This document shows positions 24,068 to 35,639 of a stretch of 64,000 nt of DNA, piece after piece. The position numbers were made by a program, and so were the translations under genes. Position 1 is the stretch's first letter, and every line of letters begins with the position of its first letter. This stretch comes from Physcomitrium patens (Eukaryota > Streptophyta > Bryopsida > Funariales > Funariaceae): NCBI RefSeq assembly GCF_000002425.4, contig NC_037260.1, positions 10,961,414 through 11,025,413 of the forward strand, given 5' to 3'. The notes under the pieces were generated by a model that did not search any database, was not told where the DNA came from, and saw only the letters and a program-made list of their open reading frames with translations.

Positions 24068-27000
24068 ATGGAGGCCCTTCGGTCGCGGTTGATGTCGTCG
24101 ACGCCACAAGGGTTGTCCACGAGAGGCTGCGATGCTGCTGTTGTGCCTTTGCAGAGGAGTGTGAGATTGGTTGCCTCAAGGTCGCGTACGTCTCGCCTCT
24201 CGCCGTTTGCTTCCGTGAGCTGTGGATCTGGCGTTCCATCGTCCCGCAAAATATCGGGGTTAGCGATGGCAATGCAGGCAGGTCCTGGAGAAAATGCTAC
24301 GTTTTCTACGAGTTCGACAGCAGGTTTGTGCTTCAAGTTTTGTTGCACTATTTCACTCTCAGCACGTGATTTGTCGTTGTCTGTTTGATTGCTTCTCGTG
24401 CTTGGCGTGCGGAGAGAACTGCGCGATCGGGATTGTCTATGTTTGCAAATTGAGAGAGTTCGAGACAATCATCAGGGTTTTCTTGATTATTACTGGAAAC
24501 ATTAGATCAAATGGTACAGCGATACTGTTCAATTATGAATTTATCTCCATCTTTCCTAAATGGTAGTAAACCAAGCGGTCTTATCAGTATCTGTAAATAT
24601 ATGGATCGCTTCGCTGGTTCACTCCATCGGCGTTAGTCTTCAAGAACTTGGAAATTACGTCATCCAAAAGCCATTTCCTTGGGATCCAGGTTTTACATTC
24701 CGAGAGTGGTGGCAAGAATCTGCGAGATTTTTCTTGACATGATTGAGAACATTAGATTCCAACATCTGTACAGGATGGTGGTTTTAGTTCTGTTTACCAA
24801 TTTTGCGGTTCATTCTAGGGTGGATCTTGCAGACGTGGTAGCGACGTGGCGGAGCGCACAGGCGGTGTGCTTCGATGTTGATAGCACAGTTTGTGAGGAC
24901 GAAGGAATTGATGAGCTAGCAGCCTTCTGCGGAGCAGGGGAAGCAGTTGCTGCATGGACGGCCAGGTCTGAGCTTCTTTCTCCCATTGTGTATGTATTCT
25001 TTCAAGTGGTACAAATGCTTCTCATCACTTTTCTTTCGTGCTATCGACCCAGGTAGACCACATGGCCCGCAATTTTTGCATGATTTGTCACAGGAACAGT
25101 ACTGGTTTTGTGAAAAATGAATACTTATGAAGGTCTTTGCAACAATTCCTTCATCCAATTACAAAAGTGTAGGCACGGGCACGGTCTCAGCAGGATTTTT
25201 CTCTCGTGTGTTGATACCAATTCCGTAGCATCTTTGACCATATTTGTAGCTCTTTACTTAAAGACAATGATACTGTTCATCTTCAGGCCCATGTATTTGG
25301 ATACTCTCTGTCCGAATGCTCTTGCATTATTAGAAAATTTATAATCAATCCTGAAATTATATGTTGATTCTGTTGTATGGCAGGGCTATGGGAGGTTCAG
25401 TGCCTTTTGAGGACGCACTTGCTGCTAGGCTTGCATTGTTTCGTCCCTCTGTACAAACTTTGGCAAAGTTTCTCGACACCAGACCTCCACGGTATGTTAT
25501 CTCAGACCAAATCTACAATTGTATATTTAATTTAAACTATTGAATGCTAGATATTATTGATCTGTCTATACGTGCAAGATGAATCTGTCTTGAAGTATTG
25601 AGATGTGTAGTCAGGTTTGTGCTTCGAATGATCTGTCTCGATGCTAAACCAGCCGTACTTAAGATTTGAGCTCAAAAGTTGGGAGTAGGGTCGAAGTTTA
25701 GCTCTTATTTAGAGCTCACTAGTATTTTGCTTATAGTAAAATGTCTGATGATGCTGAGATGGATAACTTTGATCCTTCTGTGCAGCTTAAGCCAAGGCAT
25801 ACGGGAATTAGTATCTAAGTTGCACTCACGTGGAACCGATGTGTTTCTGGTGTCGGGGGGTTTTCGGCAGATGATTGCGGTAGTTCTTCTCTCCTTTGGT
25901 TTTTGTCTTCTGTTCACGGGCATGGATACCGATGAAGTTCATTGTTATTTGAGATGAAATGTTTATAAAAAATTGTATGCATTTTAAATGCTCTTTATCA
26001 TACATTCACTTAATCTATAAATTTCATTTCTAATATTAATTCTTGGTTGAACATAGCCTGTAGCTGCTCAGTTGCACATTCCAAGCGACAATGTGTTCGC
26101 TAACTCGCTTCTCTTTGGCGACGATGGCGAATATACTGGTTTTGATGCTACAGAACCTACTTCAAGAAGTGGGGGCAAGGCCCAGGCTATAGAACAAATC
26201 AAAAAGGTAAACTATTATTTCATGAAATCCTACTTTTCACATTCTTGTTGTTTTCGATGGAAGAAGGATTTAAAATGTCGTCTCAAACCACTATTTCCCA
26301 ATGAATGTGTTACTGGTTTTCAAGAACGGCAACATCAATTCCAGTGTTGAAATGCACAGTCATCTGGTTGACTGGATTCTTCACCTCTTTCTTGTGATTG
26401 TGTTGGATGATCACTGTAAAATCTGGTGTGAAGATACTTGCACTTTGTATTTCAAATTTTCCATGATGTTTCTGAACAATAATGCGTAATAGAAGTTTTC
26501 AACCGCCAATAAGTCATTTGAATGAACATTGTGTTTGTTGGACACATAGGAACACGGATATCAAACTTTGGTGATGATAGGAGATGGTGCTACAGACCTT
26601 GAGGCAAGATACCTTTTTCTCATCAGTATTCTTTACTTATCCTGAAGTCGAAAAAAGGACCGAAAAAGGACTTACATACTTCGATTGGGATATTACTCAA
26701 GATTATGAAATGCTATTAATTTTGGAGCTATTTCTATGCTGGACTTGTATTCATCTGGCAAATTCTTTCTTTGTTTAAGTGGTTCATTTGTCTTGGAATT
26801 TTTCAATAGTTCTTTTATTTATTTATTAATTAAATTTCATATTTGCTCAATACTTGTTGTTTTCATCGAGTCGGAAAGCAATAGTCCATATCATTTGTCA
26901 TTCCCCACTGGTTTTCATCCAGCAATATTAGCGTAATCATTTACGCTCTGGTGTCTAAGCAAAGACTTTTTACTTGCAGGCCCGAAGACCTGGTGGTGCA

Positions 27001-27105
27001 GATCTTTTCATCTGCTACGGTGGTGTCGTGGCACGCCATAGTGTGGTGGCCGGAGCAGACTGGTTTGTTACTTCATTCCAAGATCTCATTGAGTCGCTCA
27101 ACTGA
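24068..27105 (+). CDS. PSP: Phosphoserine phosphatase, plastid-targeted
   Basis: Last step of the phosphorylated serine pathway: O-phosphoserine to serine plus phosphate. HAD superfamily, plastid in plants. Exons: 24068 to about 24323-24327, 24819-24965, 25384-25491, 25786-25879, 26057-26206, 26550-26603 and 26980-27105 (TGA). Exon 1 is rich in Ser, Arg and Ala and lacks acidic residues early, as expected of a transit peptide. HAD motif I is CFDVDSTVCEDEGIDELA, motif II is VFLVSGGFRQMI, the motif III lysine is in SRSGGKAQAIEQIKK, and motif IV is MIGDGATDLE. The C terminus ARRPGGADLFICYGG matches plant PSPs. The intron after exon 6 has a GC donor (GAG|GCAAGA). The exon 1-2 junction is uncertain: the obvious CAG|GTTTGT donor at 24324 is out of phase with exon 2, whereas a GT at 24328 restores the frame. 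About 311 residues. Core enzyme looks intact. Confidence 0.93.
26604..26979 (+). other. GC-AG intron in phosphoserine phosphatase
   Basis: The exon ends MIGDGATDLE with GAG followed by GCAAGATACC. The next exon begins GCCCGAAGACC (ARRPGGAD) after TACTTGCAG. The family sequence DLEAR is continuous only if the donor is GC. No GT nearby preserves it. Confidence 0.85.
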
Positions 27106-27836
27106 AAACAATCATCACCTAAAGTAATCCTTTCTACCTGGAGCGTGGTCTGCTGTGTGCTAGACTAAAGCCTGATATCTGTTGACGATGTTACAAAAAA
27201 TTCTAAAAATTCAAGATTTGGACGTGTGAGAAATTCTCAAAACCTTCATGTGCCACTTTCTTGAGCATATTTTTATACAGAATTTTGGTACATATTAGTC
27301 TGAGAGTTTTGCATGCTGTCTCAACCTGATTTTCGGTCGCATTATCATACTCATAGTTATGTTCTTCCTAATATATTGGTGTATTTTTTCTCGTCCAACA
27401 ACTCCAGTTCTTATCTACCCCTCAGTTGCAAGTTGCCTATTAAGTACCGTCAGGCTTCAGACTGCAAATTCCGCCTCCAATCCAACTTTCGTCCAACCTT
27501 GTTGATTCAGGAAGCCCCATTTGAATTGAGGATGTTCATGGATGGTTGTGAGGACGTTCATGCGTGGTTTATCTTACAGAATGGGAATTGAAACAACTAA
27601 CTAGAAATTGAATGTTTGAACTCGAAATAGCGAAAGAGAATTAGATGAAGCAATACTATTTTGTGAAGTTGACTCCATCACAACAGTTGTCTCTATTCGA
27701 CTCCTTGAGTCATGGTCGCATGTCGTCATGGATTATCTATGCTCTAGAAGGTATTTTTTCAATTTATTTATGCATGTATTTCTGGAAAGCAGACAGCAAG
27801 CAAGTTGCGAAGGAGTACTGGAGTGTTTTACGAATC
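27106..27836. other. 3' flank of phosphoserine phosphatase up to the gap
   Basis: The 3' UTR and intergenic sequence. No gene was recognised. The frames running into the gap are artefacts of the N run. Confidence 0.5.
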
Positions 27837-27936
27837 NNNNNNNNNNNNNNNNNNNNNNNNNNNNNNNNNNNNNNNNNNNNNNNNNNNNNNNNNNNNNNNN
27901 NNNNNNNNNNNNNNNNNNNNNNNNNNNNNNNNNNNN
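27837..27936. other. Assembly gap of 100 N
   Basis: Exactly 100 N, the usual placeholder for a scaffold join of unknown size. GC content changes from moderate to very low across it. Confidence 0.99.
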
Positions 27937-28160
27937 GATGTTTAATAAAAATGATTTTAAAAATATTTTATGTCTCAAAAATAACTTTTTCTTTTAGCTT
28001 TTTTGATGCTTTTTCTGGTAATATATTCTAAGGTATTGATACTTAAGTATTATTTCTTCTATAAAAAATTATATGCTTAATGAATTGTATTTTTTATTCA
28101 AAATTTTAATTATTAATTAAATACATCATATATTTGGTTTTATTTAACTTAGATCACATA

Positions 28161-28163
<3 letters not shown>

Positions 28164-28202
<39 letters not shown>
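28164..28202. repeat. (AT)n microsatellite
   Basis: Alternating AT run of about 39 bp. Confidence 0.95.
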
Positions 28203-28206
<4 letters not shown>

Positions 28207-29414
28207 AAAAACTCATATTTGAATTGTTGTACTTATTTATGCAAGAAAAAAAAGATGTTCCTATGCTATTTTACAACACTTTGTTTACAACTTTATGTAC
28301 ATATTAAATAAATTCTATTGAAATTTGGATAAAATTTGAAAGAAATCTAAAACTTCAGTGGTTTTATTAATTGTAATTATCATAGTCAACAATGACCCAC
28401 TATATATTTTATGTGTCCTTTCATTAAGCCTTGTATTACAATCAACATATTAAAAAGAAAACAATTACCAATACATCATAATGAAATAATAATAATAATT
28501 AAGAATCTAACTGAGAAGAAGTCAAATTCAAGGAGGCGCCAATATAAAATTGAATTTTTTGTATATTTGTGTGTATATAATATTAATAAGCATACATAGA
28601 AGCTATGTAAGATTCTTTCAAGTGTATCAATATGCATTACAATATTTGATTAATGACACCCATCAAAGCTAAAGGTCAACTATTGAAAACAAGACAGTAT
28701 GAATTAAAGAGAAATAGGTCTAAAAATCAATTTTAAAACTTCTTTGTAACATAAAAAATCAACAATTGATAGATTTATTTTGAGAGTTGTTATTTGTTGA
28801 ATTACCATACAAAGCACTTGAGTTGTCTCAATTTGGACAATATTAGAATTGTAATAAATATCCTTTAGACAGATATTTGTTTTCAAATTTATAGCAAGAT
28901 ATAATCCATTTGGTATCACAATCTTCAGAAAGATTGTCAATACATAATAATACTATTGGAATTGGATATTACACTTGATGGCATATAAAATATGTTGTAT
29001 AAAGGTAGTTATATAGGCCTCAACAACAATCAAATAACTTTATGATTTTTTTGCCTTGATGTAGAACATTACCAACAATTAAAGGAACTTATTAACCACC
29101 TTTATGCAAAACATTAATTACAACTTATTTAGAATACAGATCTTAGACTTTATTGACTTATAAATTAATTTGATTGCTTCTTGTGGAACTAATTTATTAA
29201 AAGAAGAGATAGTATAATGAATTTACTTATAAATTAAGTAAATATAATCAATTAAAAATAAGTATAAGTAGATAGAAACATACTAAAAAGATAATATTTA
29301 TATTAAGAAGCTTCAATGATATTATTTGTGTGCATATTATATATATTTATTTTTGTAGATATATCAAATTGCTATTGAAAGTATAAGTAGTTTTATAAGA
29401 GTTGAAAAAAATGA

Positions 29415-29448
<34 letters not shown>

Positions 29449-31204
29449 AGAAGTTGATTGTATGAACAAAGTAATAATTAGATAAAAGTTCTTAATAAAT
29501 ATTTGATAAAAATTTATAAATTCTAAATAATATTGGACATCTTGTATAATTCTTGGAGTTGTTTAATCCATAATAGACTATATTTTTTTTTAATAATCTA
29601 TTGAAAAATCTTTACTTGAAATAATATATTTGAAAAAATTGACTTGAATTTGGTAAAATTTATGTTTTCTAACTTGGAATATAATTCTAAACCTTTAAGT
29701 TTTTGTAATACAAAGCATATATGTTATTCATGCTCCTCCATGCTCTTTAAATAAATAATTATTTTGTCTAAATAATATAAAAGATGATAATCCAAAAAAA
29801 TAAAAAATAAAAAATTTATAAAGTATTAATAAGTAGATACTTATTAATATTAATCCTCAAATCAACCTCAAAGATTACTTATAAAATTATAAAACTAGTA
29901 TTTTGGCAATATATTAACATTTATTTTTAGATAAAATTTGATATTATTTATATTACTATAAGATTACAATAACAAATAAAGATCAATATGATTATTGGCA
30001 TTTAGACTAAACCTTAGAATGACCTTTTTAATTTCCAATTTATATTAAAAATATATAAATCAAAGAAGAAAAAGTATTATTAGATTTGAATGATAATGAA
30101 TGATGTTGGAGAGAATATTGGATGCTAATTTTTTAATATTACTTTCAATGATTTGGTTTCTTCTATAAATCTCTACAAATAAGTAGTCATGTAATGATAA
30201 TATCTACTAGATCTTATCATTTTTGCTACAATACAAAGTCTTTATCTGTGAAACATATTGAGGCTTCAATATCTAAAACAAAATAAATTTATTATTTATA
30301 ACTTGAAATTTTAAAAATTATAAGAACTTTTTGAAAACATATAGGATTTTGTGGTAGAATAAAAGTTTTGTTTGATGGTTGTGATCTAAAATTGTCTAAT
30401 TATAAGATTCATATTACAACTAGATGTTTTTAATTTTTGACTTTTTCATATTTAATTTTGTGCTCTTGCCTTGTATCCTATTAATTTCATATAATCTTGT
30501 CTCTTATAATTTCATATATTCTTGTATCTTATAACTTGATTTTCTACAATATAAATACAAATTTTCATAATGGAATTCATTTTTTTCTTTTTATATTAAC
30601 TTTTTAAATTAAATTGTATTAAATTATATTAATTTAGATTTAATAAATAGATTAGTAATGACTTAGAAGTTATTATCATTACATATTTATTTATCTCCAA
30701 CCAAATTTTTATTATTGGTGCATTTTAAAAGAAACAATTATTGCATACAATTATATGATTGCTAAGTTGTTCTAATTTATATTTTTAGTATTATCAATAA
30801 TATATATTTAAAATTGTATTTACAGAAAATTAAAATTAATTTTTGAAAGCTTTATTTTTTAGTTTAAATAGAAAACAAGTTATTAGAATTTAATAAACAA
30901 ATAAAAAAAATGGCAACTAAACATGGTTCTTTTTCTTCTTGTTGTTTTATACTTGTTTTGTGTTTGTTTTTTTTGTTTTTTTTTTTTAAATCTCTCTAAG
31001 TGCAACCATAAATAATTCTAAAATTAAGATAAGATTATAAAATATTCACAAATCCTTATTTAACAAAGATACAAACTAAATAGAGAGAATATTTTAAAAT
31101 AGAGAGAGAAAGAAAGATACAATCAAGAAAGATACTTACAACTTGATCTTTGGTATACAAATCTTAGGGTTTTTATAAAGTTCTATAAGGCTTTTATGAT
31201 GGCT

Positions 31205-31305
31205 AATATATATAAATGCAAGAGTGAGACCATTATTACACTTGTTAATGCATTTCTTGTATTCTAACTTTAATTTAAGAATCTCTAATTTTTTAATACT
31301 TGACT
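31205..31305 (+). repeat. LTR promoter-like segment, related to 61424-61522
   Basis: Begins with a TATATATAAA box, then GCAAGAGTGAGACCATTATT, CTTGTTAATGCATTTCTTGT and a T-rich tail. The segment at 61424-61522 has the same order of motifs. Probably a decayed LTR (U3/R boundary) of a shared family. Confidence 0.5.
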
Positions 31306-31617
31306 ATAGTCATTCACATTTTTCATTATTTTATGGCAATTACTTCTATTTTGAGTTATTTTTTAGTGTTACATGTTATTTATGTTTTTTCTGGATTTAA
31401 ATCGTTATAAATTCTATAAGATTAATATGCATAAAACAAAAGCTTCATATTTATTAATATTTTTTTTAAAACATCAAAGTATTTTGAAGGTTTCAGATTA
31501 ACTTGTTCAAAAATTATTACAGTTTCAATAATTTTTAATTTTTAAATTCTTGTATAATTTTAATATCTTTAGTTTAGAAAATTTAATATGACTAAATATT
31601 TTTATAGTGTAGAAATA

Positions 31618-31619
<2 letters not shown>

Positions 31620-31668
<49 letters not shown>
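31620..31668. repeat. (AT)n microsatellite
   Basis: Alternating TA run of about 49 bp. Confidence 0.95.
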
Positions 31669-31670
<2 letters not shown>

Positions 31671-32505
31671 AATTTTTTAATACATCAAATTTGTCTACTA
31701 CTTGAATAAATATTAAAAGTGATAAATCATAAAGACATAAAGATAACAAAAATTTCTTTAACAATTGCATCACCTTAAGTAATTCATTAATTGCACCAAC
31801 TAGAATTTCGAAATTTCTTCTTAAAAAGAAGTGGTTTGGTACTAGATTAAGTTTCATAGACATATCATTTAAGGACAATTTTTTATTCATCCTCAATCTC
31901 TTGATTATCTAATCCAAATATTCAAGGTTATATTTATTAAAACTATATTCAATGAAATTTTTTAGTCTTAGTTTTTATCATTTTCAATACAATAAGATTG
32001 TATATTAGACAAGTTAAATACACTTTTGGTAGAGTTTTAATCTATATATAAAAAAATGATATAACTTGTACATCAATCATTAAAGTAAAACAAAATTGAC
32101 AAAGAAATCAATTTGTGTCAACATATGCACTATAATTTTAATAATAATTATTTAATATTATGTAGGATAAAGATGCATTTATCAATTAATTTTCCTACTT
32201 AACATCAATATGATGTAAAATAAATCATCCTTTAAATTCATTAATTTTCAAATATGCAATCAAACTCTTTATTTTGATATCAAATGTGACAACCAAATTT
32301 TAAAATGTCAATAAAAAAAAACTTGCATAATTGAACCTCAAAAAATTTATATCTTTTTTGTAAAGACTTTTATCAATCAATCCATAAAAAAATTAAATTA
32401 TTAAATAAAAATATATAAATTGATGTGATATGTTTCAATTTACTTACAATGTAAGAAAAAATTCAATGTTAATAAGAAAGACCACCTACATTGTAGTGAA
32501 TTGAA

Positions 32506-32508
<3 letters not shown>

Positions 32509-32561
<53 letters not shown>
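32509..32561. repeat. (AT)n microsatellite
   Basis: Alternating AT run of about 53 bp, the longest in the window. Confidence 0.95.
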
Positions 32562-32564
<3 letters not shown>

Positions 32565-32739
32565 TCAAAAAAGTAGTAAAATCACAAGAAAAATAATAAA
32601 AGTATTAAAGAAGACAATGAATTAAGAGCATTATATATTCAATAATATTACAAATTATGCAATTAGATTTTTATAGAATGTTATCTTTAAATATTATATA
32701 TTATCTTTTAAGTTTTCTACGTATTGTTTAATATAATTT

Positions 32740-32949
32740 TGTGAAGGATCTAAAACTTCTATTGTTTATACCTTTGCTTTATTAGATTTTGGTGCTTCTA
32801 CTTATTTTTCAATGATAAATTTGTTAAATTTAATAAAATATAGTTAGTAGTACAAAAAGTCAAACTTATATATATAAAAGTCATAGATAAAAGACCTTCA
32901 GTCTCACAAGATTTTATTTATAAAATTTTATTACTAAAAGTAATTTTTA

Positions 32950-33021
<72 letters not shown>

Positions 33022-33650
33022 ATATAATTATATATATAATTATAAAACCTCCAATTAATCATGTTTCTTTGGAATTATTATATTCAAAAAAAAATCCTTA
33101 AATAAATTAAATATCTTGTTGTTTTGAATTTTTTCTTGCCTTATCTAAAAAATAAATACATAGAAAGTGTATGTTAGGTCTATAAAATCGAACCTCTATT
33201 TGTAGAAGCTAAGGCATTTATATAAGCAACAACAAAAAATTAGTAAAAAATAAAATCATTGGTTATTTTTGCAATATGAAGGCTTCATTAATGTAGAACT
33301 TAGTAATCCAAAGCAAAATAAAGTATTATAAGATGTTTTCGAAAAGAAACACATGAATATATTGCCAAAAAAATAATTTTATGATTGCATCATTGATCTT
33401 TAAGAAAGAACTCAACCACCTTTAGGACTAATTTACAACTTGATTAAGAATGAATTTATGCCTTTGAAAAAGCATCCCAAATATTTATAACCAACATAAA
33501 AAATCTACCACAAGTTTGCCAAATATCTTTGTGAAGAGAAAAGAGATATCCTTATAAATGTTTGTAGATTATTGACACTCAAGAAATTCACTATTAAGAA
33601 TTGTTTTTGTATCCCTTTGGTATTATGGGTCTAAAACCAATTAAGTGAAG
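32740..33650 (+). mobile_element. Degraded Ty3/gypsy protease-reverse transcriptase
   Basis: Around 32765-32830 a frame reads FALLDFGASTYFSMINLL, a decayed retropepsin core. An (AT)n-(TG)n microsatellite interrupts the element. Around 33390-33640 the order DCIIDL, ERTQPPLGLIYNLIKNEF, KFAKYLCEEKRD, NVCRLLTLKKFTIKNCFC follows the start of the gypsy reverse transcriptase (the palm region before the catalytic box). Stops and shifts are frequent. It differs from the 8-12 kb relic in which parts survive. Confidence 0.7.
32955..33017. repeat. Compound (AT)n(TG)n microsatellite
   Basis: Alternating AT to 32991, then TG to 33017, inside the gypsy relic. Confidence 0.95.
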
Positions 33651-33659
33651 CTAAGATCC

Positions 33660-34213
33660 ATAATATTAAAAATCTAAAAAGAGAGTACAACCTAATCTAA
33701 AATAAATAACTTAAAAATAAAAAAAATGAAACAAAATAGAACCAAAGATTTTATTATAAATGAGATAAAGCCATATTTCAAATAATATCATATCTTTTGG
33801 ATTTAAAAATAATCCAACCACTTTCTAAATTTAATAAACAATGTGATTTGTAGATTTTAGATAATTTTGATATGTAATGTTTATACAAAATCATTTTTAA
33901 TATCACAAATATAGAAGAACTTAAACAATTTGTTTGTCCTCAACTACAAAAAATTTAAAATGCATGATAATAAGCCAAGATGAAAATATGTATATTTCAT
34001 ATAAATTAATTAGAATATTTGAAAAATATCATCTCAAATAATAGTTTGTAAATAGATTTTAAGAAGATTTATTTCATAATAGGTTATAAGTTTTTAAAAC
34101 TAGTAATTATGTCCAATTCTTTTTGTAATGCATAAACTAGTATCATATATTTATTAAAACAAATTCTTAATATTTTAGTATTATCAAAAAAATAAAAATA
34201 TAATAGTAGTTTG

Positions 34214-34256
<43 letters not shown>

Positions 34257-34880
34257 TATTAAACGTATAATTATTTTTTGACTATTATTTAAAAGGCTAT
34301 ATAAACCATCTTATTTTTTATTAGAATTATCTTTGAATATTTTTCATATCTTAATAATATTTTATAAAATTTACTATATAATTATTACTTTCATAATTTT
34401 CTACATTATTTGGTAAATTAAAAATATATGTATATATATATATATATTTTATACATGTTTTATTGAAATATTAATACTTGGTAACATCTTTAGAATTAGA
34501 TGATATATTTTATAATATTTTAATTGAATTTAGTTTTAAAAGTATTTGATGATATTTTGATTATTAAGTAGTTTTTTATTTTGGATTATAATATAATTAA
34601 TGATTTAAATAACCTATAAATTATAATTTTGTGGATATATAAATTAAAACTTATAATGAATAATATTTGGTATATTGTAATCTATAAATATCACGAATTT
34701 CAAATTTGACAAAGTTTGAGCACTAATTTCTATCTTATTCTTAATTGTACACTTTCGTTTGTTTTCTTCTTTATAAAATTTTATAGATACATATTCTTTA
34801 AAATTGATGTTAAATTTCACAAACTTACACATTATTCTTTTGTAAGTGCCTTGTTTCTAAGTATTATTATTATCATTATT
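33660..34880. other. AT-rich stretch between gypsy relic and MITE copy 2
   Basis: Low GC with an (AT)n run at 34215-34249. No further domain was recognised, although it may hold the rest of the gypsy relic. Confidence 0.45.
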
Positions 34881-34886
34881 ATAGAT

Positions 34887-35108
34887 AGGAAAAATGGTAA
34901 ATAGTTCCAAACTTTTACTAAGTTGTCACACCCATCCTAATCATCACAAATAAAAAAAAGAATAAAAATGAAATGACTTCTAGATTTAATTCTTTACTCT
35001 TGAATCCAAAACAAATGAAAACCACCCACATTCATCACGATTATCATATTCTTCACCATGGATAGGTCAATTTAATAAAAACTTGGGTCTATCTTACATT
35101 CTCTTATT
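34887..35108. mobile_element. MITE, copy 2 of the 3.2-kb family
   Basis: The left end GGAAAAATGGTAAATAG...CAAACTTTTACTAAGTTGTC and the right end (as reverse complement) AAGAGAATGTAAGATAGACC...AAGTTTTTATTAAATTGACC match the ends of copy 1 (3217-3421). The inner part (CATCCTAATCATCAC, ATGAAAACCACCCACATTCA) also corresponds to that copy. The inverted repeats are more diverged here. Confidence 0.7.
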
Positions 35109-35109
35109 C

Positions 35110-35136
35110 ATATATATATATATATATATATATATA
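35110..35136. repeat. (AT)n microsatellite at MITE end
   Basis: Alternating TA run directly after MITE copy 2. Copy 1 also has a short ATATATAT tract just beyond its right end. Confidence 0.9.
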
Positions 35137-35217
35137 GATTGTTTATGAGTCTCTCAAAGCAATCTCAATGCACAAGAATTTGTCTGTATTCTTTTCCTAT
35201 CCTTTTTCTCCTACTGC

Positions 35218-35630
35218 TCAGGAGCTTTCAACAACCATTCTCAACAATATAACTCGCAATGTGTGCAATTGACAACTAACTGATGACCGTGCTAGTTGCC
35301 ATCTCCGCAACAGACATGCCGTGCGACACGAGCCGATGGATTGCATCGACAGGCCTCGCGATCTGGGCCGTTTATTGCGCAATCCCTTGGCTATCTTGGG
35401 AACGGGCCCTCCGTCCCTCTGCCACGGTAATGGATGACATGGCCCTGCTGCTGCGTTCTCATGGTACCCAGGTACCCGAAGGCGTGGGGGAACCACCAGG
35501 GCACATTCTGGAAAGCCACTATGCCCTTCCGGGGGGAGAACTTCTGTTCGAATCAGCAGACGCGGTAGAATGCTATTCTCTTGGCGTGCCCTTTTCCACA
35601 CTGAGAAACTCATCATTCTTGTGAGATTTT
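35218..35630 (-). pseudogene. GC-rich ORF island, probable gene fragment of unknown family
   Basis: A sharp GC-rich block about 400 bp long inside AT-rich sequence. On the minus strand one frame reads GIVAFQNVPWWFPHAFGYLG followed by TQQQGHVIHYRGRGTEGPFP and a stop. Another frame just downstream reads IARPVDAIHRLVSHGMSVAE. These look like successive pieces of one protein with a frame break, though I cannot name the family. Long open frames also exist on both strands (35283-35624 plus, 35218-35616 minus), as often in GC-rich DNA, so strand is an inference. A decayed gene copy or captured exon is most likely. Confidence 0.35.
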
Positions 35631-35639
35631 ATCTGATTT

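Larger units (their letters stand above)
27937..32700. other. AT-rich repeat field
   Basis: Very AT-rich, with (AT)n runs at 28164-28202, 29418-29445, 31620-31668 and 32509-32561. Apart from the LTR-like piece at 31205-31305, no coding motif was recognised. The 123-codon minus frame at 31525-31896 is made largely by the AT run. Confidence 0.55.

Noticed and set aside
23712..24272. 186-codon minus-strand frame
   Set aside because: It is Gln/Arg/Ser-rich and antisense to the transit-peptide exon of phosphoserine phosphatase; no family resemblance.
27645..28031. Frames spanning the N run
   Set aside because: They exist only because the unknown bases contain no stop codons.
31525..31896. 123-codon minus frame
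   Set aside because: Its centre is the (AT)n microsatellite read as alternating Ile-Tyr.
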